A stretch of 64,000 nucleotides of DNA, taken from NCBI GenBank assembly GCA_021234155.1, contig JAJEKV010000041.1, positions 1,986,447-2,050,446 of the forward strand, in the 5' to 3' direction. The notes under the pieces were generated by a model. The model ran no database searches and was not told where the DNA came from. It saw only the letters and a program-made list of their open reading frames with translations. Positions 42,089 to 52,440 of the stretch are shown piece by piece. Source of the stretch: Isoetes taiwanensis (Eukaryota > Streptophyta > Lycopodiopsida > Isoetales > Isoetaceae). Every line of letters begins with the position of its first letter. The first letter of the stretch is position 1. A program made the translations under genes and the position numbers.

Positions 42089-43648
42089 TTAAGCTGAAGA
42101 TGTGTCATCCAAAGAGATTATTCTGTTTCCTCCCTTTGTTACTGAATATTGATCCTCGTTTTGGTGTTCTCCACCAAGTTTGATAGGTGTTGCACTTTGC
42201 GCCATATTGCTGTCAGCATAACTTCTTGGGTCTATGGTAATTCTTGGTGGCATACTGGGAGAAAAAGTCTTATTGGAAGTTGATCCCCTTTTAGTCTTGC
42301 CTTTAGAAGAGGATACCATACTGTTCTGGGTCCGGTAGTAGCCATTTGGTACCAGAGATCTGTCTGCAATATCTGCCAACTTAGTATTGCCAAATGCAGT
42401 TTGGAGGCTCACCCTAGGATTCAAAGCAATGCTCATGGTCATATTGATCATGGTGGTCCTTACTTCAAGGTACGAAATGAAAGCAAGAATGCTAGGCCTG
42501 AGAATGTTGTGTAGTAATTTAGTAAATCCGACCATTTTTACCAGAGGTGTAGTGCCAGGATAGACAGATTCTAAGTGGTTCAGAATAAACCACACGGCAT
42601 GATCAATCCAAATGATCCCACTGTCGCAACCTTCTTTTTTATCACTGAATTTGCTCTTGGTACAACCACAAGTTATAAAAGGGCAATGTGTCCTCCAGAT
42701 CTTCTTAAGAAAAAAACCATCCCTTTTGTCTTGTGAAAAGGCCATATTGCCTTTCTGGCTCACATGTATACCTGTATCCTTGGAACATACCTGATCAAAA
42801 AAAGAAATTTTGAAAGGAAGGGCAACTTCAGTCTTATTAAAGTATTTTTCAAGTTTATGTGCCTTGATTTTTCCAATCTTGATTTCATTGTTTGTGATTC
42901 CAGTTAAAGCCATCCACGTGTCCGGATTGATGGGTGCTAGGGCACCAAAATTCTGACTCTTCCACAGGGCATGATTCCAAGCAGCACCATAGCATTCAAC
43001 ACTCTGCTCTGGTATAATAGGGAAACGTGATGAATTCATCAATGTAAGAGTAGGTACTTCTTCTTGCTGATCAAGTTCAATTGTGTTGCTGACTTCTTTT
43101 TTCTTCAAGTCAAGACTAAGTAGCTCATCATCTGAAAGATCAAATTCAGAAAAAAGGCAGTTCTGTACCTCATCATGTAAATAATCTTTAGTAACTTCTG
43201 CTTGCACTTCTTCTTTTTTTAGGGAAGGAATCATATCATTGGCAAGTTCTAAGGCTGTGAGACCAACAGCAAACTTGCTCCCCATTTCGTCTTCAAGGCA
43301 CGTTCTGCTATAGAAAATTTCAGGCATCTTGTTATAAACTTCAGAGATAATACCTTTGCAGATTTCAAGCTTGAAATTTGCCTTCTTCATAAGCATAAAA
43401 ATCTTGAACCAGCCATTGAATCCTAAATAGCTGACGGTAGAATTCTTTTTGTCTAGTAGACTTTTTTCTTTGAAAATGATAAATTCATGTACATCCTTAT
43501 TCTTAATGCAAGCAATAAGAGTTTGTACTGCAGCATTCGGGCTAGAAATCAAGCAATCAGGGTACTGTAAGAGAACAAGTTCCTTGATCCACATGTTGTT
43601 TAAGTCAACATCCTCATCAAGTGTCTCATCACCTAAGTCCTGCACCAT
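42089..43648 (-). CDS. 519-residue protein of unknown function in the RT element
   Basis: An ATG at 43648 opens 519 codons to a stop at 42089, the longest intact ORF of the window. The N-terminal third is acidic and helical (DLGDETLDEDVDLNNMW). The middle has a Cys/His cluster, HCPFITCGCTKSKFSDKKEG then CDSG, which could bind zinc. A hydrophobic helical region, ILRPSILAFISYLEVRTT, follows. The tail is basic and Ser-rich (SSSKGKTKRGSTSNK). It lies upstream of the RT in the same direction, the place of a Gag-like or nucleic-acid-binding ORF1. I recognise no family; no GIY-YIG, protease or capsid signature is seen. Confidence 0.6.
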   Translation of the reverse strand: MVQDLGDETLDEDVDLNNMWIKELVLLQYPDCLISSPNAAVQTLIACIKNKDVHEFIIFKEKSLLDKKNSTVSYLGFNGWFKIFMLMKKANFKLEICKGIISEVYNKMPEIFYSRTCLEDEMGSKFAVGLTALELANDMIPSLKKEEVQAEVTKDYLHDEVQNCLFSEFDLSDDELLSLDLKKKEVSNTIELDQQEEVPTLTLMNSSRFPIIPEQSVECYGAAWNHALWKSQNFGALAPINPDTWMALTGITNNEIKIGKIKAHKLEKYFNKTEVALPFKISFFDQVCSKDTGIHVSQKGNMAFSQDKRDGFFLKKIWRTHCPFITCGCTKSKFSDKKEGCDSGIIWIDHAVWFILNHLESVYPGTTPLVKMVGFTKLLHNILRPSILAFISYLEVRTTMINMTMSIALNPRVSLQTAFGNTKLADIADRSLVPNGYYRTQNSMVSSSKGKTKRGSTSNKTFSPSMPPRITIDPRSYADSNMAQSATPIKLGGEHQNEDQYSVTKGGNRIISLDDTSSA

Positions 43649-43758
43649 ATATAGCAGTGAGAATGAGGTGGTTCAATAAACAATGTTAAAACAAAAGAAC
43701 ACCTGTACCCAAATCTCGGTCCTAAGTTAAACTTAGGAACTGGAATAACATAAAAAAA
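43649..43758 (-). other. Short junction between right terminal repeat and the 519-codon ORF
   Basis: About 110 bp, including seven A (43752-43758) where the other repeat copy has the long A-tract. Confidence 0.5.
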
Positions 43759-45560
43759 TGCCTTAGGCCTAGACCATTGTCTTACCATTCCCACAAAGAA
43801 CTTAAAGACCAATTGGCAGTCTTAGAAATAGCCAGGTGTTTGCTAAAACTAAGCCAAAGACTTGGGTAATGAAAAGACAACATCCTTGTTCTAGGAACTT
43901 TATAAAAATACCAGATAAGAATATGAATAGGATAATACAATCAAAAGGATGATACAATTCAACATAAAAGATTAAAGTAAATCTATAAACCAAGTCCTAT
44001 CCCAATGGGTCGAAAAGTAATTTTATAGTAGTGTGGACAAGGGAACAATACAGAACCAAATAATGGATATAGGAATAAAAAGCAAACTTCTAGTAATATG
44101 GACAACTTAAGATTTGTGAAGACAATATGGACAATAGAACAGAACCAAATTTGTATAACATAACAAAAAGATGTCTTAACATAGAATCAAAATTATCCAA
44201 GAGTAGCTAAAAAACAGAAGAAATTAAAACTCTTGTGATGTATGTCTGCTATCAATAATGTTTATCATGAATCCAGTTAAAAACTGTGATGACAACGCTG
44301 CAACCATTGAAGTGTAAATGGGTAGAGTATACTTTTTTAGAGAACAATAAACAAGTAGAGTGAACTCTGAATAGTAGCAAAAATCCCAAGCTTCCAATGG
44401 ACAGAAATAAGAAAAACCTGGAGAGATAGCACCGGTTACCTGCAGCAAACCCATTGAAAGTTAGCCAAGGGTAAAATTCAATGTTGCTAGCAGGTAAGCT
44501 ATGGGGCTATCTGGCTTATCGCCCTTCACCAGCAAACATCTTAAATCTTAAAAAACCAGTCAGTGTAATCAAAAGACAAGTTAATATATGATATCTTTCT
44601 GGTTACTGCAGGCAAAGTTCATGCTCGGATCTATAATATGTGTTGTTGTGCTGTGCAAATCAGAACAGATCGCTTCCTTTTGTTAGATACATCAGATTCT
44701 TTAGATCTATACGAATTTTACATCTCTATCTCTGTTAGCAAATTAACAGACTTGATCTTAATATCTGCTCTTTTATGCTTAAGTCTTCAGGAATAATAAT
44801 TCCTAAGCTGATGTAAAGAAAGAAATAACAAATGAATGACTATATGTTATGAAATCTATAGCTCCTTTTCTAGATCAAACCTGATTGGAATTGTTGGTCA
44901 AATGGGCCTCTATTTGTACAGATCTGCTGGATTTCCTCATGGTGTTTTGGTCTTCAAAGGGATCAAATGTTGCAGCAGCTTGCTCCACATTTTTCTCGGT
45001 GGCCTGACTGATAATGCACTCGATGGCTGGATTGGAAGCTTTCCCTACTGCCTCTCTTTCTAAGGTAATTTCAGTACTCCTAGTGGCTCCTACATTGGAG
45101 CAGCCAGCCATCACCGAAGCTTTGGCTGGGATGTGATAATCATAGATGGTTTTCCTCTTAACAGCCTGTCTCTTCTCCTCCTCCATTTTTAAGATGGTTC
45201 CCTTGTTGAAACCACCCTTTCTTCTTCCCATATGCAGATAGCAAGTAACTATGCCTTCATTCCGGCAAGTATGACTGATCAGAGTTATATTCCAGAGCAA
45301 ACTTGCTGATTTAGATACCTTTTTATAGAGCCAGGGAATCCGGAATGCCCATTTGGGAAGATCGATCGCCATACAGGTTTTCAGCTGCGTACAAATGTTA
45401 GGGTTTCGACAACAAGCCCTAGGCCGTAGATATTAAAAAACAAAACTGGCAAAGGTATGACCTAACAACCTCTTAAAATATAATTTTTGTCCTGTCTATA
45501 TACCCATGGAATCCAATCCTTAAAATTTCCTGTACGTCTCTTGTATCCACATCATTATAG
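43759..45560 (-). repeat. Right (5') terminal direct repeat of the RT element
   Basis: Second copy of the terminal repeat. It contains the 165-codon ORF at 44875-45372 and lies upstream of the coding region, so it would hold the promoter. Confidence 0.93.
44875..45372 (-). CDS. 165-residue ORF within the 5' terminal repeat
   Basis: Starts ATG (MAIDLPKWAFRIPWLYKKVS). It has a basic middle, MGRRKGGFNKGTILKMEEEK then RQAVKRK, and a polar C-terminus. The left terminal repeat carries the same start, but an indel of about 47 bp shifts its frame, so only this copy is complete. No family is recognised. It could be an accessory protein or a translated leader. Confidence 0.45.
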   Translation of the reverse strand: MAIDLPKWAFRIPWLYKKVSKSASLLWNITLISHTCRNEGIVTCYLHMGRRKGGFNKGTILKMEEEKRQAVKRKTIYDYHIPAKASVMAGCSNVGATRSTEITLEREAVGKASNPAIECIISQATEKNVEQAAATFDPFEDQNTMRKSSRSVQIEAHLTNNSNQV

Positions 45561-45784
45561 AAAAAAAAAAAAAAAAAAAAACCATGAAATCTGCTAATTT
45601 CTTACTTGCATAAACTTCATATCTGTGTTACTACTATAAAGCATTGTCATCCAAGTAGAATAATATTACATATAAGTTATCTTTCATGTATATTATATTT
45701 TTTATGGATGCAAACTTTTCTTGGCAATAGAAATCTCTAGTTGCATGCTAAAATAACATGTTATTGCTATGGTTTTAATTTATA

Positions 45785-46225
45785 GGGAAAATTCCAAATA
45801 TACCCCTCAAGTTTACAAATATTCCAAAAATACCCCTAGAAATAGGGTGTTTAGCTCAAATGGCAATAACTTTTTTGTGATCAATCAACTAAAAACATGT
45901 CCTTCATAAATTCTATAGATATAAGTCAGCGCTATCCAATAGCAGTAGAATCGTCAAAAACGGAGTTGGAATCTTCAAGTTATAGTGTTTTAAGTAAGTG
46001 CTATAAAACATGACGTAAATGAGCATAACTTGTGAATTTCAACTCCGATTTCGATGAATTTGACGTCGTTCTGAAAATTTTCTCCTGATCTATAATGTTT
46101 GTGAAGACAACTTTTGCATTTGAGGAGCAACAAAAATTCTATTACCTTTTTTCCGAAACTGCTCTTCATTTGGAGGGTATTTTTGGAATTTTTATAAACT
46201 TGAAGGGTATATTTAGAATTTTCCC
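45785..46225. mobile_element. Mutator-type MITE with 9-bp target duplication
   Basis: The left end GGGAAAATTCCAAATATACC continues into about 58 bp of near-perfect inverted repeat with the right end (GGGTATATTTAGAATTTTCCC). TAATTTATA, nine bases, flanks both sides (45776-45784 and 46226-46234). A 9-bp duplication with long inverted repeats is the hallmark of Mutator-like elements. It is 441 bp with no transposase. Confidence 0.85.
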
Positions 46226-46234
46226 TAATTTATA

Positions 46235-47205
46235 TAAGCACGTATCACCATTTGTGGTCCATGAGACCAATTGTATAGAGCATATATCTCTCACTAGCCT
46301 TATCCATTTCCCCCCATAGAATGATAATATGGCTTTTTAGCTTCGATCGCATGATTTTTGAAAGGTGTAAGTGAAAGTCCATGTAGGTTCAATTGGTCAT
46401 AAATACCTTATAAATTCTCAAATTTTTGTGCTTCAACCTTACCCTTAAATTATGCAAGCTAACTTAATCAATTAATTTTGTCATATAGAGAATCATACAA
46501 GTGAACTATATGTGAAAGTTGAGATCAAAATTGATGAAGGTGGCACCACTAATAATTTTTAAACTTTCAGTCATTTGGACCAATGGTGGTCTACAACTGA
46601 ACTGCAACTGAACTGCAGATAGCAGTCTATCTTGATTTTTTATAGTAAAAGTTTTTCATATTTTTCCTTAGTTCTTTTTGCGTTGGTTTCTTGACATGAG
46701 ATATTTTGAGGATGTGATTTTATAAAGTCATACTTTAGGGCACAAATCTAGAATAAACATGGAAGATATAATATAATTGATGCTATCTATTCTAGTACAA
46801 TCCTCAAGATAATGAACAAAAAATATTTTTTGTGACAAAGTGGGCCAAGAGCTACTCGTGTCCCAAAACTCAACTTGAAATGGACTAACATAAGCATACT
46901 ATCAATTTTTAAATGAACTATGGACTAGTAATGGGCAGGTACATATATTGTTTTTGATTTTTTTTACCATGTCTTTTGCTCTTTTTATGGGCTTGTTTTT
47001 GCATTGTTTCATATCCTTATAAAACTTCATAATGTGATTTTTTGGAGGACAACCTAATCCATTTGTATAAATTCCCAAAAATTGAAAATAAAAATAGGAA
47101 TCAGAACGTCAAATTCAAACTCAACAAACATTTTTTTAAGATGGAGTATCTCGTGAACTACTTATATTCCAAATTTGAACTCAAATTTGATTTCCTTCTG
47201 AAAGT
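46235..47205. other. Unassigned AT-rich sequence
   Basis: Chance ORFs only. No feature is seen. Confidence 0.4.
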
Positions 47206-48330
47206 TTTTTTTTTTTTTTTTTTTTGAAGAACTGTGTCATCAATATATTAAAAGAATGGTAATGTTACAAAGCAAGTGAGGAGGAAGGAGAACTGCCCCA
47301 AAGAGACAGCGATACCTCGACACTCCACAACAAACTCACCGAAAAACTGCAACTCTATTGCTGTACAAACCGACCATCACCATCTACAACACCCAAGAAG
47401 TCCCGCCAAATGGCAAACTTCCGCTCTACTACTCCCGGGAACACCAGAAAGCTTTGAAATAGCTTGTACGAAGTCGAGGAATCGAGAGAGGCCGCAGTGC
47501 TGAATCCCCCGAAGATCCACAACCGCCCGCTTCCAAATCAGCCACACCAACCAAGCCACGCGACAGGATGCAAGGCTTGCTAACGCAAGAGCGCCAAGCA
47601 CCGGGATACACATGAAGCAAAGAATCGCGGCTAGTCAATCTCACCGAAACAAAGCCCTAACCCAATCCCAGGTGCACCGCAAGTGAGGGCATAAAACCGG
47701 ACAATGCTCCACGGTCTCACGATGAAGGCCACAACAAGGGCGAGAGGGCTCACACCCGCCTAAACCGACTCACAAGGGCATTCACCCCGATACAACAAAG
47801 GTGCACCACCGCCCACGAAGCACCCTAACCTTCCGGTGGGGAAGTGAGCTCCATGTCCACGCTCAAACCGAAAGCCATCGAGAACCCTGAAGCCGCAGAG
47901 ACCACTTGCTTGAAGGGGGCAGTGTGTCATGAATAGCCAGCACCCGGTAAGAAGACCGCACAAAGCAAGAAGATACAACATCTGGATGAACCTTCCAAAC
48001 CTGCACCACCACACCATCCTGAGAGACTATAGGTATGTGTAGCGGAATACTCCCTGCCACGTGCTCCCGTGATAGCCCGGCCACGCGCCCCTAAAGCGAA
48101 GCTCGAAAAGAACTCCCATGAAGCTAGCTGACCACCCCAATACCAATCCTCCAAGGTGAGCACAGCAGCTCGCCTCCAACGGGCCTGCGTCCGAGCATGC
48201 ACAGTGGCAGCCAAGGGCAAGTGCGCAGGGGGTAGAGGAACCCACAAGAAAGGAGAAGAGTGGTGATAAACTGAGGCATAATCTAGCTGAAAGAGCACAC
48301 GCACATGATCCCAAGCCCGCAACACTCCTG
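47206..48330 (-). pseudogene. LINE (L1-type) 3' fragment with zinc-binding RT tail and poly(A)
   Basis: On the minus strand, near 47650-47750, one frame reads ETVEHCPVLCPHLRCTWDWV preceded by CEPSRPCCGLHR. This is the zf-RVT zinc-binding motif found at the C-terminus of plant LINE polymerases. Upstream (48325-47927) AWDHVRVLFQLD-like and hydrophobic frames continue. The element ends in a run of about 20 A on the minus strand (plus T-run 47206-47225), the normal LINE tail. It is 5'-truncated, without the RT core. It is much more GC-rich than its flanks. Confidence 0.7.
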
Positions 48331-48697
48331 AAAGTTGTTGTTTTTATATCACAACTGCTTTTTGGGAACCAGTACTGGTTCTCAGAAGGCAGAACACAGT
48401 TTTGACCCTGTCATGTTTGAATTGCTCTATCTTCCTTCACAGAGTTCGAATTGAGATGTGGTTTTTTGTGCCTTATTCTATATCTCGTGTAGAAAAATAA
48501 CATTATAACCAAAAAAATAAAAAAAATCTTTTTATCAAGACAGTTTTACTTTGTGTGAACATGAAGCTTTTGATACTTGACCCCCTTGGGTTTGCTATAG
48601 CATAATTCACAAGAATGGGAGCTGATACATTTTTATGTATTTTTCATGTGAAGCATGACTGTCATATATGAATTTCTGGAAAGGGTTTGGCTAATTT
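48331..48697. other. Unassigned sequence
   Basis: No feature is recognised. It contains GGGAACCAGTACTGGTTCTC, a short perfect inverted repeat around AGTACT. Confidence 0.35.
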
Positions 48698-50045
48698 ATG
48701 TGGTTCTTGATTTTGTATGATTTTTTTTGTGAACCTTCAAAATGCCCTTTAATGGTCCATCATGGGACAGATCTAGTGTTAAAAGACCGACAGATTCAAC
48801 TTCAACAAGAATTGCCTCCAGATGACATATTTTACCAGTCTGACTGTCAGAATGTGGTTCAAGCTTCTGGTATTCCTGTGGTTGAGGTAGACCATCAAGC
48901 TCATATTAAGTGTGCTGAGAACTTATCTTTCTGTGCAGTTCTTGGGTATTTTACTGGTGGCTATTGAAATTTTTCACAGTTCCGTGTTTGGTTATCTCGG
49001 CTTCTGAGACGCCTTCAACTTCCTCCTTTTCAGTCCATCAAGTTGTTGGCAAGAAACTTTGTTCTCATTATGTTTGAAAGTAGTGATGCAGTGGACTCTT
49101 TGGTATCAAGAGGGATTGATCCACTTGGTGGGGAATATATAATGTACCAGTATTACTCTCCTGGCTTTACACCAGATACAGTTCGTGCATTAAAGATGCC
49201 TTGCTGGTTCTCGTTACCTAATCTTCCTCCTGATCTAATGGCTCATCAATTTCTAGTTGCAATTACAACGGGACTTGGGGTTCATATCTCACACTCCATC
49301 ATGAATGATCCAAGGATTTGTGTTTCTATGCCTGTGGACTCGCCTTTACCAGATTGTATAGTTGTGAAAAAGTGGGCCTTGGTATAAGAAGTTGGATCTT
49401 AAGCTTCTAAATGGTCCAGAATTAGCCCATTTGTTTCCTGATAAGGAGGCTTTTGCTAGCTTTCGTCGAGGTACTCGTGCGTCTCAGGCATCTGTTTCAA
49501 GCGGCTATTGTTATTTCTTCATCTATTCATGGTCAACCTTTGCCAGTTGCCTTGCATTCCTCGGCTATGGAAGATGCTCCACATACAGTTCCAATGGTGT
49601 CGTCCTTAGCACAATCAGCTGCAGCTATAGTTCCTACCACTCTCCCCGTTGTTGCTTCTGCTTCTCATGCTTCTGAGGTTGTTATGGCTGATGATCCTAA
49701 TCTTCAGTGTGCTAAAGAGTCATGGCAACAGGTCAATTGGAAGAAGGCAGCGAGGAAGAAGTCTGTTATGTCATCTCACGAGGCTATCCTGCCTCGTACT
49801 ATTCAGTAGCATGATAACTTGATGTCTATTGATGATCATCTTGATGTTGCAGAACATGTTGATTGTGATGAGGCCATTAAACGCCTCAAGATGGCACAAG
49901 GAGTCTGATTATATACTGTGTATGGGTGGTTTTGCTTAGTGGACTATCTCGTCCTCTAGGTTTTGAGTCCCATATCACAGGTCTCTTGTATGTATCTTGA
50001 TGTTCCTTGATAATAGATTGTCGTCCTTCAAAAAAAAAAAAAAAA
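48698..50045 (+). pseudogene. LINE ORF1-type retrocopy with poly(A) tail
   Basis: The frame from 48698, broken by a TGA at about 48965 and a one-base shift near 49385, reads LARNFVLIMFESSDAVDSLV, then LKMPCWFSLPNLPPDLM. This is the pattern of plant LINE ORF1 nucleic-acid-binding domains (DUF4283-like). A Lys/Ser-rich tail (WKKAARKKSVMSSH) ends at 49809 or 49907. A 3' UTR of about 120 bp and then 16 A (50030-50045) follow, without any RT. The copy therefore derives from an ORF1-only transcript or a deleted LINE. Confidence 0.6.
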
Positions 50046-50289
50046 CTAACAAGTTCCAAATTCAGTACTAAAGCAAGAGATCCTCCTCTTCCCACGCTAG
50101 GAAGTACTACAGAAGTAGGACTTCTCACTTTCTTGAATTTCTCCAATGCCATATAGCTATTTGTTGTCCTCGAGACCAGATCGGAAGATTACAACACAGA
50201 TGCCAAAGCCAAAGCTCAACACCAAAAATATTGCAGAGTTTTAAGTCAATTATACATATATTTAATACTTTGGTGTCATTTTTCTAGGA
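50046..50289. other. Unassigned sequence
   Basis: Short AT-rich flank between the poly(A) tail and the NIF-like pseudogene. Confidence 0.35.
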
Positions 50290-50935
50290 CAATCTTCTTA
50301 AGTACCTTATCAATTTCCCCTGTTCGATCAAGCTGCGGATATAGTTTCTGTATGTCTTTGGCTGCTTTTCCTAATGCTATATCCTGCATGATACGGATAA
50401 AACAAAGTAGAAACCATTTGTGCTCCATATATCAGGATGATAGGATAGTGGATTTAATGACTCTAACCGATTGAAGCAACACTTCAAGGCATCATCATCA
50501 ACCATGATGATGCCTTCCTTCTCCTCAACATCGAAGCCATTCATCATGTTGCACAAGCATTTCACAACTATGTTTTACCTGTCGGATCCTTCATGTTTTT
50601 AAATGAAGCACATTTGCTTTGATCCCAGACAGACGTCCAATCTCTATCTAGTTCGGGTACTACTTTTAAAACTTCATGTATATTTCTATATTCCATAGAT
50701 GACCGAATTACTTCATGTATATTTCTATATTCCATAGATGACCGAATTGCACAATGAAATAAAGTAAAGACATGGTCCAACATCTCCTTTAGATAAGAAT
50801 GCGGATAAACCCATTTAGTACGTGCCTCAAATGGCTTATGCACGTACCATGATGGATCGAATATTGCTTTGGGCAATGTTTTGCAGAACACCCCATTCAA
50901 ATCAAAAACCAAAATTTTGGGAAAACCAAATTATG
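50290..50935 (-). pseudogene. NIF/FCP1-like HAD phosphatase pseudogene with tandem duplication
   Basis: On the minus strand KILVFDLNGVFCK starts a domain related to plant NIF/FCP1-type HAD phosphatases; KPFEARTKWVYPHSYLKEML and FTLFHCAIRSSMEY follow. The usual DxDx(T/V) becomes DLNG, so the second catalytic Asp is Asn here. A 39-bp unit (13 residues, RSSMEYRNIHEV-type) is duplicated in frame at about 50671-50748. The C-terminal part (50565-50377, GIIMVDDDALKCCFNRLESL) matches the loop with the downstream acidic residues. In-frame stops separate the parts unless introns intervene. No full gene can be drawn. Confidence 0.55.
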
Positions 50936-51739
50936 TCTATATAAAGCAAACAAACACTTATAAGATAAAAGAAACAAAATATTGAAGTCGTGCCTGGCGC
51001 AAATTCGTTGAGTGAAACAAAATTGCACCTGACGCAATTTTCATGTGCATGTAAAGAAAGTAAATCATGATAATACATGACAACAAGCATGAAGACAAAT
51101 ATCTTTGTGTTCCATCTTCTCCATAGTTTCCTTTTCTGTTGCTCTCTGACATTGTCTTTGGTCTGCCAGAAATATCAACCACATCACATTCTATTATACC
51201 TTAAGAGCTTGAGATATGCATTTATTTATTTGCCCATTCCTATCTGCAATGTGTGTTTTTCTTTTCCATGCGATTGTCTTCCCCCAAGCATCTGAGATAG
51301 TAAAGTAGTTATAGAGGCCAACCAATGACCATGCATTTTTATTTGGAAATTCCATATATAGTTGTTCTTTAAAGGACTCAATAAACACAACAATGAAATA
51401 GTCATAACTAAATAAACAACATGAATAGGCTACCATAAAAGAGTTGTAATGCACTAAGTTACTCTATGCACATTTTTTGGAGCATTAATCTATACGTTAG
51501 ACAATAAATGAATTGAATTGATTTGGATTTTTGTGTCCATGGAGAGCAAATGGCCTATGGAACCGAAAAATAGAACCAGCCTATTACTGTCCAGAATTAA
51601 TCTCTTAAAGTTGGGAGCCCGTAATATAGTTCTAAAGTTCATGTTGCAACCATTTTAAGGCCTTTGCAATAGGACATGGCTCTGTGGATTGAAAAGTAGA
51701 GATGTAGATGCTAGAGGAAAGGTCAAATTATTAGAGGCC
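50936..51739. other. Unassigned AT-rich sequence
   Basis: Short ORFs without known domains. Confidence 0.35.
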
Positions 51740-51890
51740 TTGGTTGTAATAGAATAGAATTATTTTTATTGTCCACGGAGACCAACCGGCCAATGGGAGC
51801 CAATGAAGGAGCGCAACAGACTTATTATTGTCTGGGTTAAAAAAAAACCCTCATCCCAAAGGGTCTTTGAGGGAAAAACCGTGGCAGCAT
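51740..51890 (-). repeat. (TTCTA)n-tailed repeat, 3' end, copy 4
   Basis: On the minus strand: AAAGACCCTTTGGGATGAGG, then TTGGTCTCCGTGGACAATAA and (TTCTA) units. Same 3' consensus as 21905-22047. Confidence 0.7.
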
Positions 51891-52440
51891 AAGAATGATG
51901 TCAAACTGTACAAATATATATCATCATGAAATATGCATATATACATGCCAAGTGTGTGTTTGAGGACGTAATTGTTCCCACTTGAAGGTATGATCCCAGC
52001 ACCTGTATGGAAGCCGTGCTCAATATCACATGTAGCGGCTGGCCAGGCCTGACCAACTATTGATTTTATATACTTGTATAGTTGTCTATGAGTCATTGTA
52101 ACAAGGCCTCGGGATTGTCTGAGGGTTATGGTTTTGTTGGATTTAATTCCCATGCCATGGCTGAGAGCATTCTCTAGACCTTCAATAACACAATGATGCC
52201 TAATGCAGATCAACCATTCCGAATGAATTATACATCATTTGGAACTGGAAAAGTCGTCTTGATATGGGTCCTGACTTTTCTATTTTTGTTAGAGATCTTG
52301 CTCGAGATGTGATAGACTACATGCGGCTTATGAATTACTCATCTAGATATTGTGTATTTGATAATGGATATATTTGAACATATTATTATTGACCTCTGAT
52401 TGTTATAAGGAAGGAAATTCAATTCTTCAGCATATTATAT
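51891..52440. other. Unassigned sequence
   Basis: A minus-strand ORF of 120 codons (51851-52213) runs into the repeat tail. It has no family I recognise and may be part of the repeat family's body. Confidence 0.3.

Larger units (their letters stand above)
37771..45581 (-). mobile_element. Reverse transcriptase element with 1.8-kb direct terminal repeats (uncertain class, Penelope-like or new)
   Basis: Two copies of a 1.76-1.80 kb sequence (37793-39556 and 43759-45560) lie in direct orientation around about 4.2 kb that codes, on the minus strand, for an unknown 519-residue protein and a reverse transcriptase. The outermost bases are A-tracts of 22 (37771-37792) and 21 (45561-45581) residues. 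The RT has FSADITRCYENIP, RRGIPMGFSCSP, YCYRYIDDL and YDKR motifs and a C-terminal part unlike LTR-element RT. There is no protease, DDE integrase, RNase H or tyrosine recombinase that I can see. Long terminal direct repeats without LTR-type machinery recall the pLTRs of Penelope-like elements, but the GIY-YIG endonuclease of that class is not visible. Stops and frameshifts make this copy inactive. Confidence 0.75.

Noticed and set aside
39725-43648. GIY-YIG endonuclease, as expected for a typical Penelope-like element
   Set aside because: No GIY/YIG pair or CCHH finger is found in any minus-strand frame that I could follow, at either end of the RT.
37793-45560. The direct repeats as an assembly artefact or plain segmental duplication
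   Set aside because: The copies differ by several substitutions and two indels, lie exactly at the edges of an RT coding unit and share A-tract borders. An artefact remains possible but is less likely.
51851-52213. 120-codon minus-strand ORF as a gene
   Set aside because: It overlaps the 3' consensus of the (TTCTA)n repeat family, has no recognisable domain and is probably repeat sequence.
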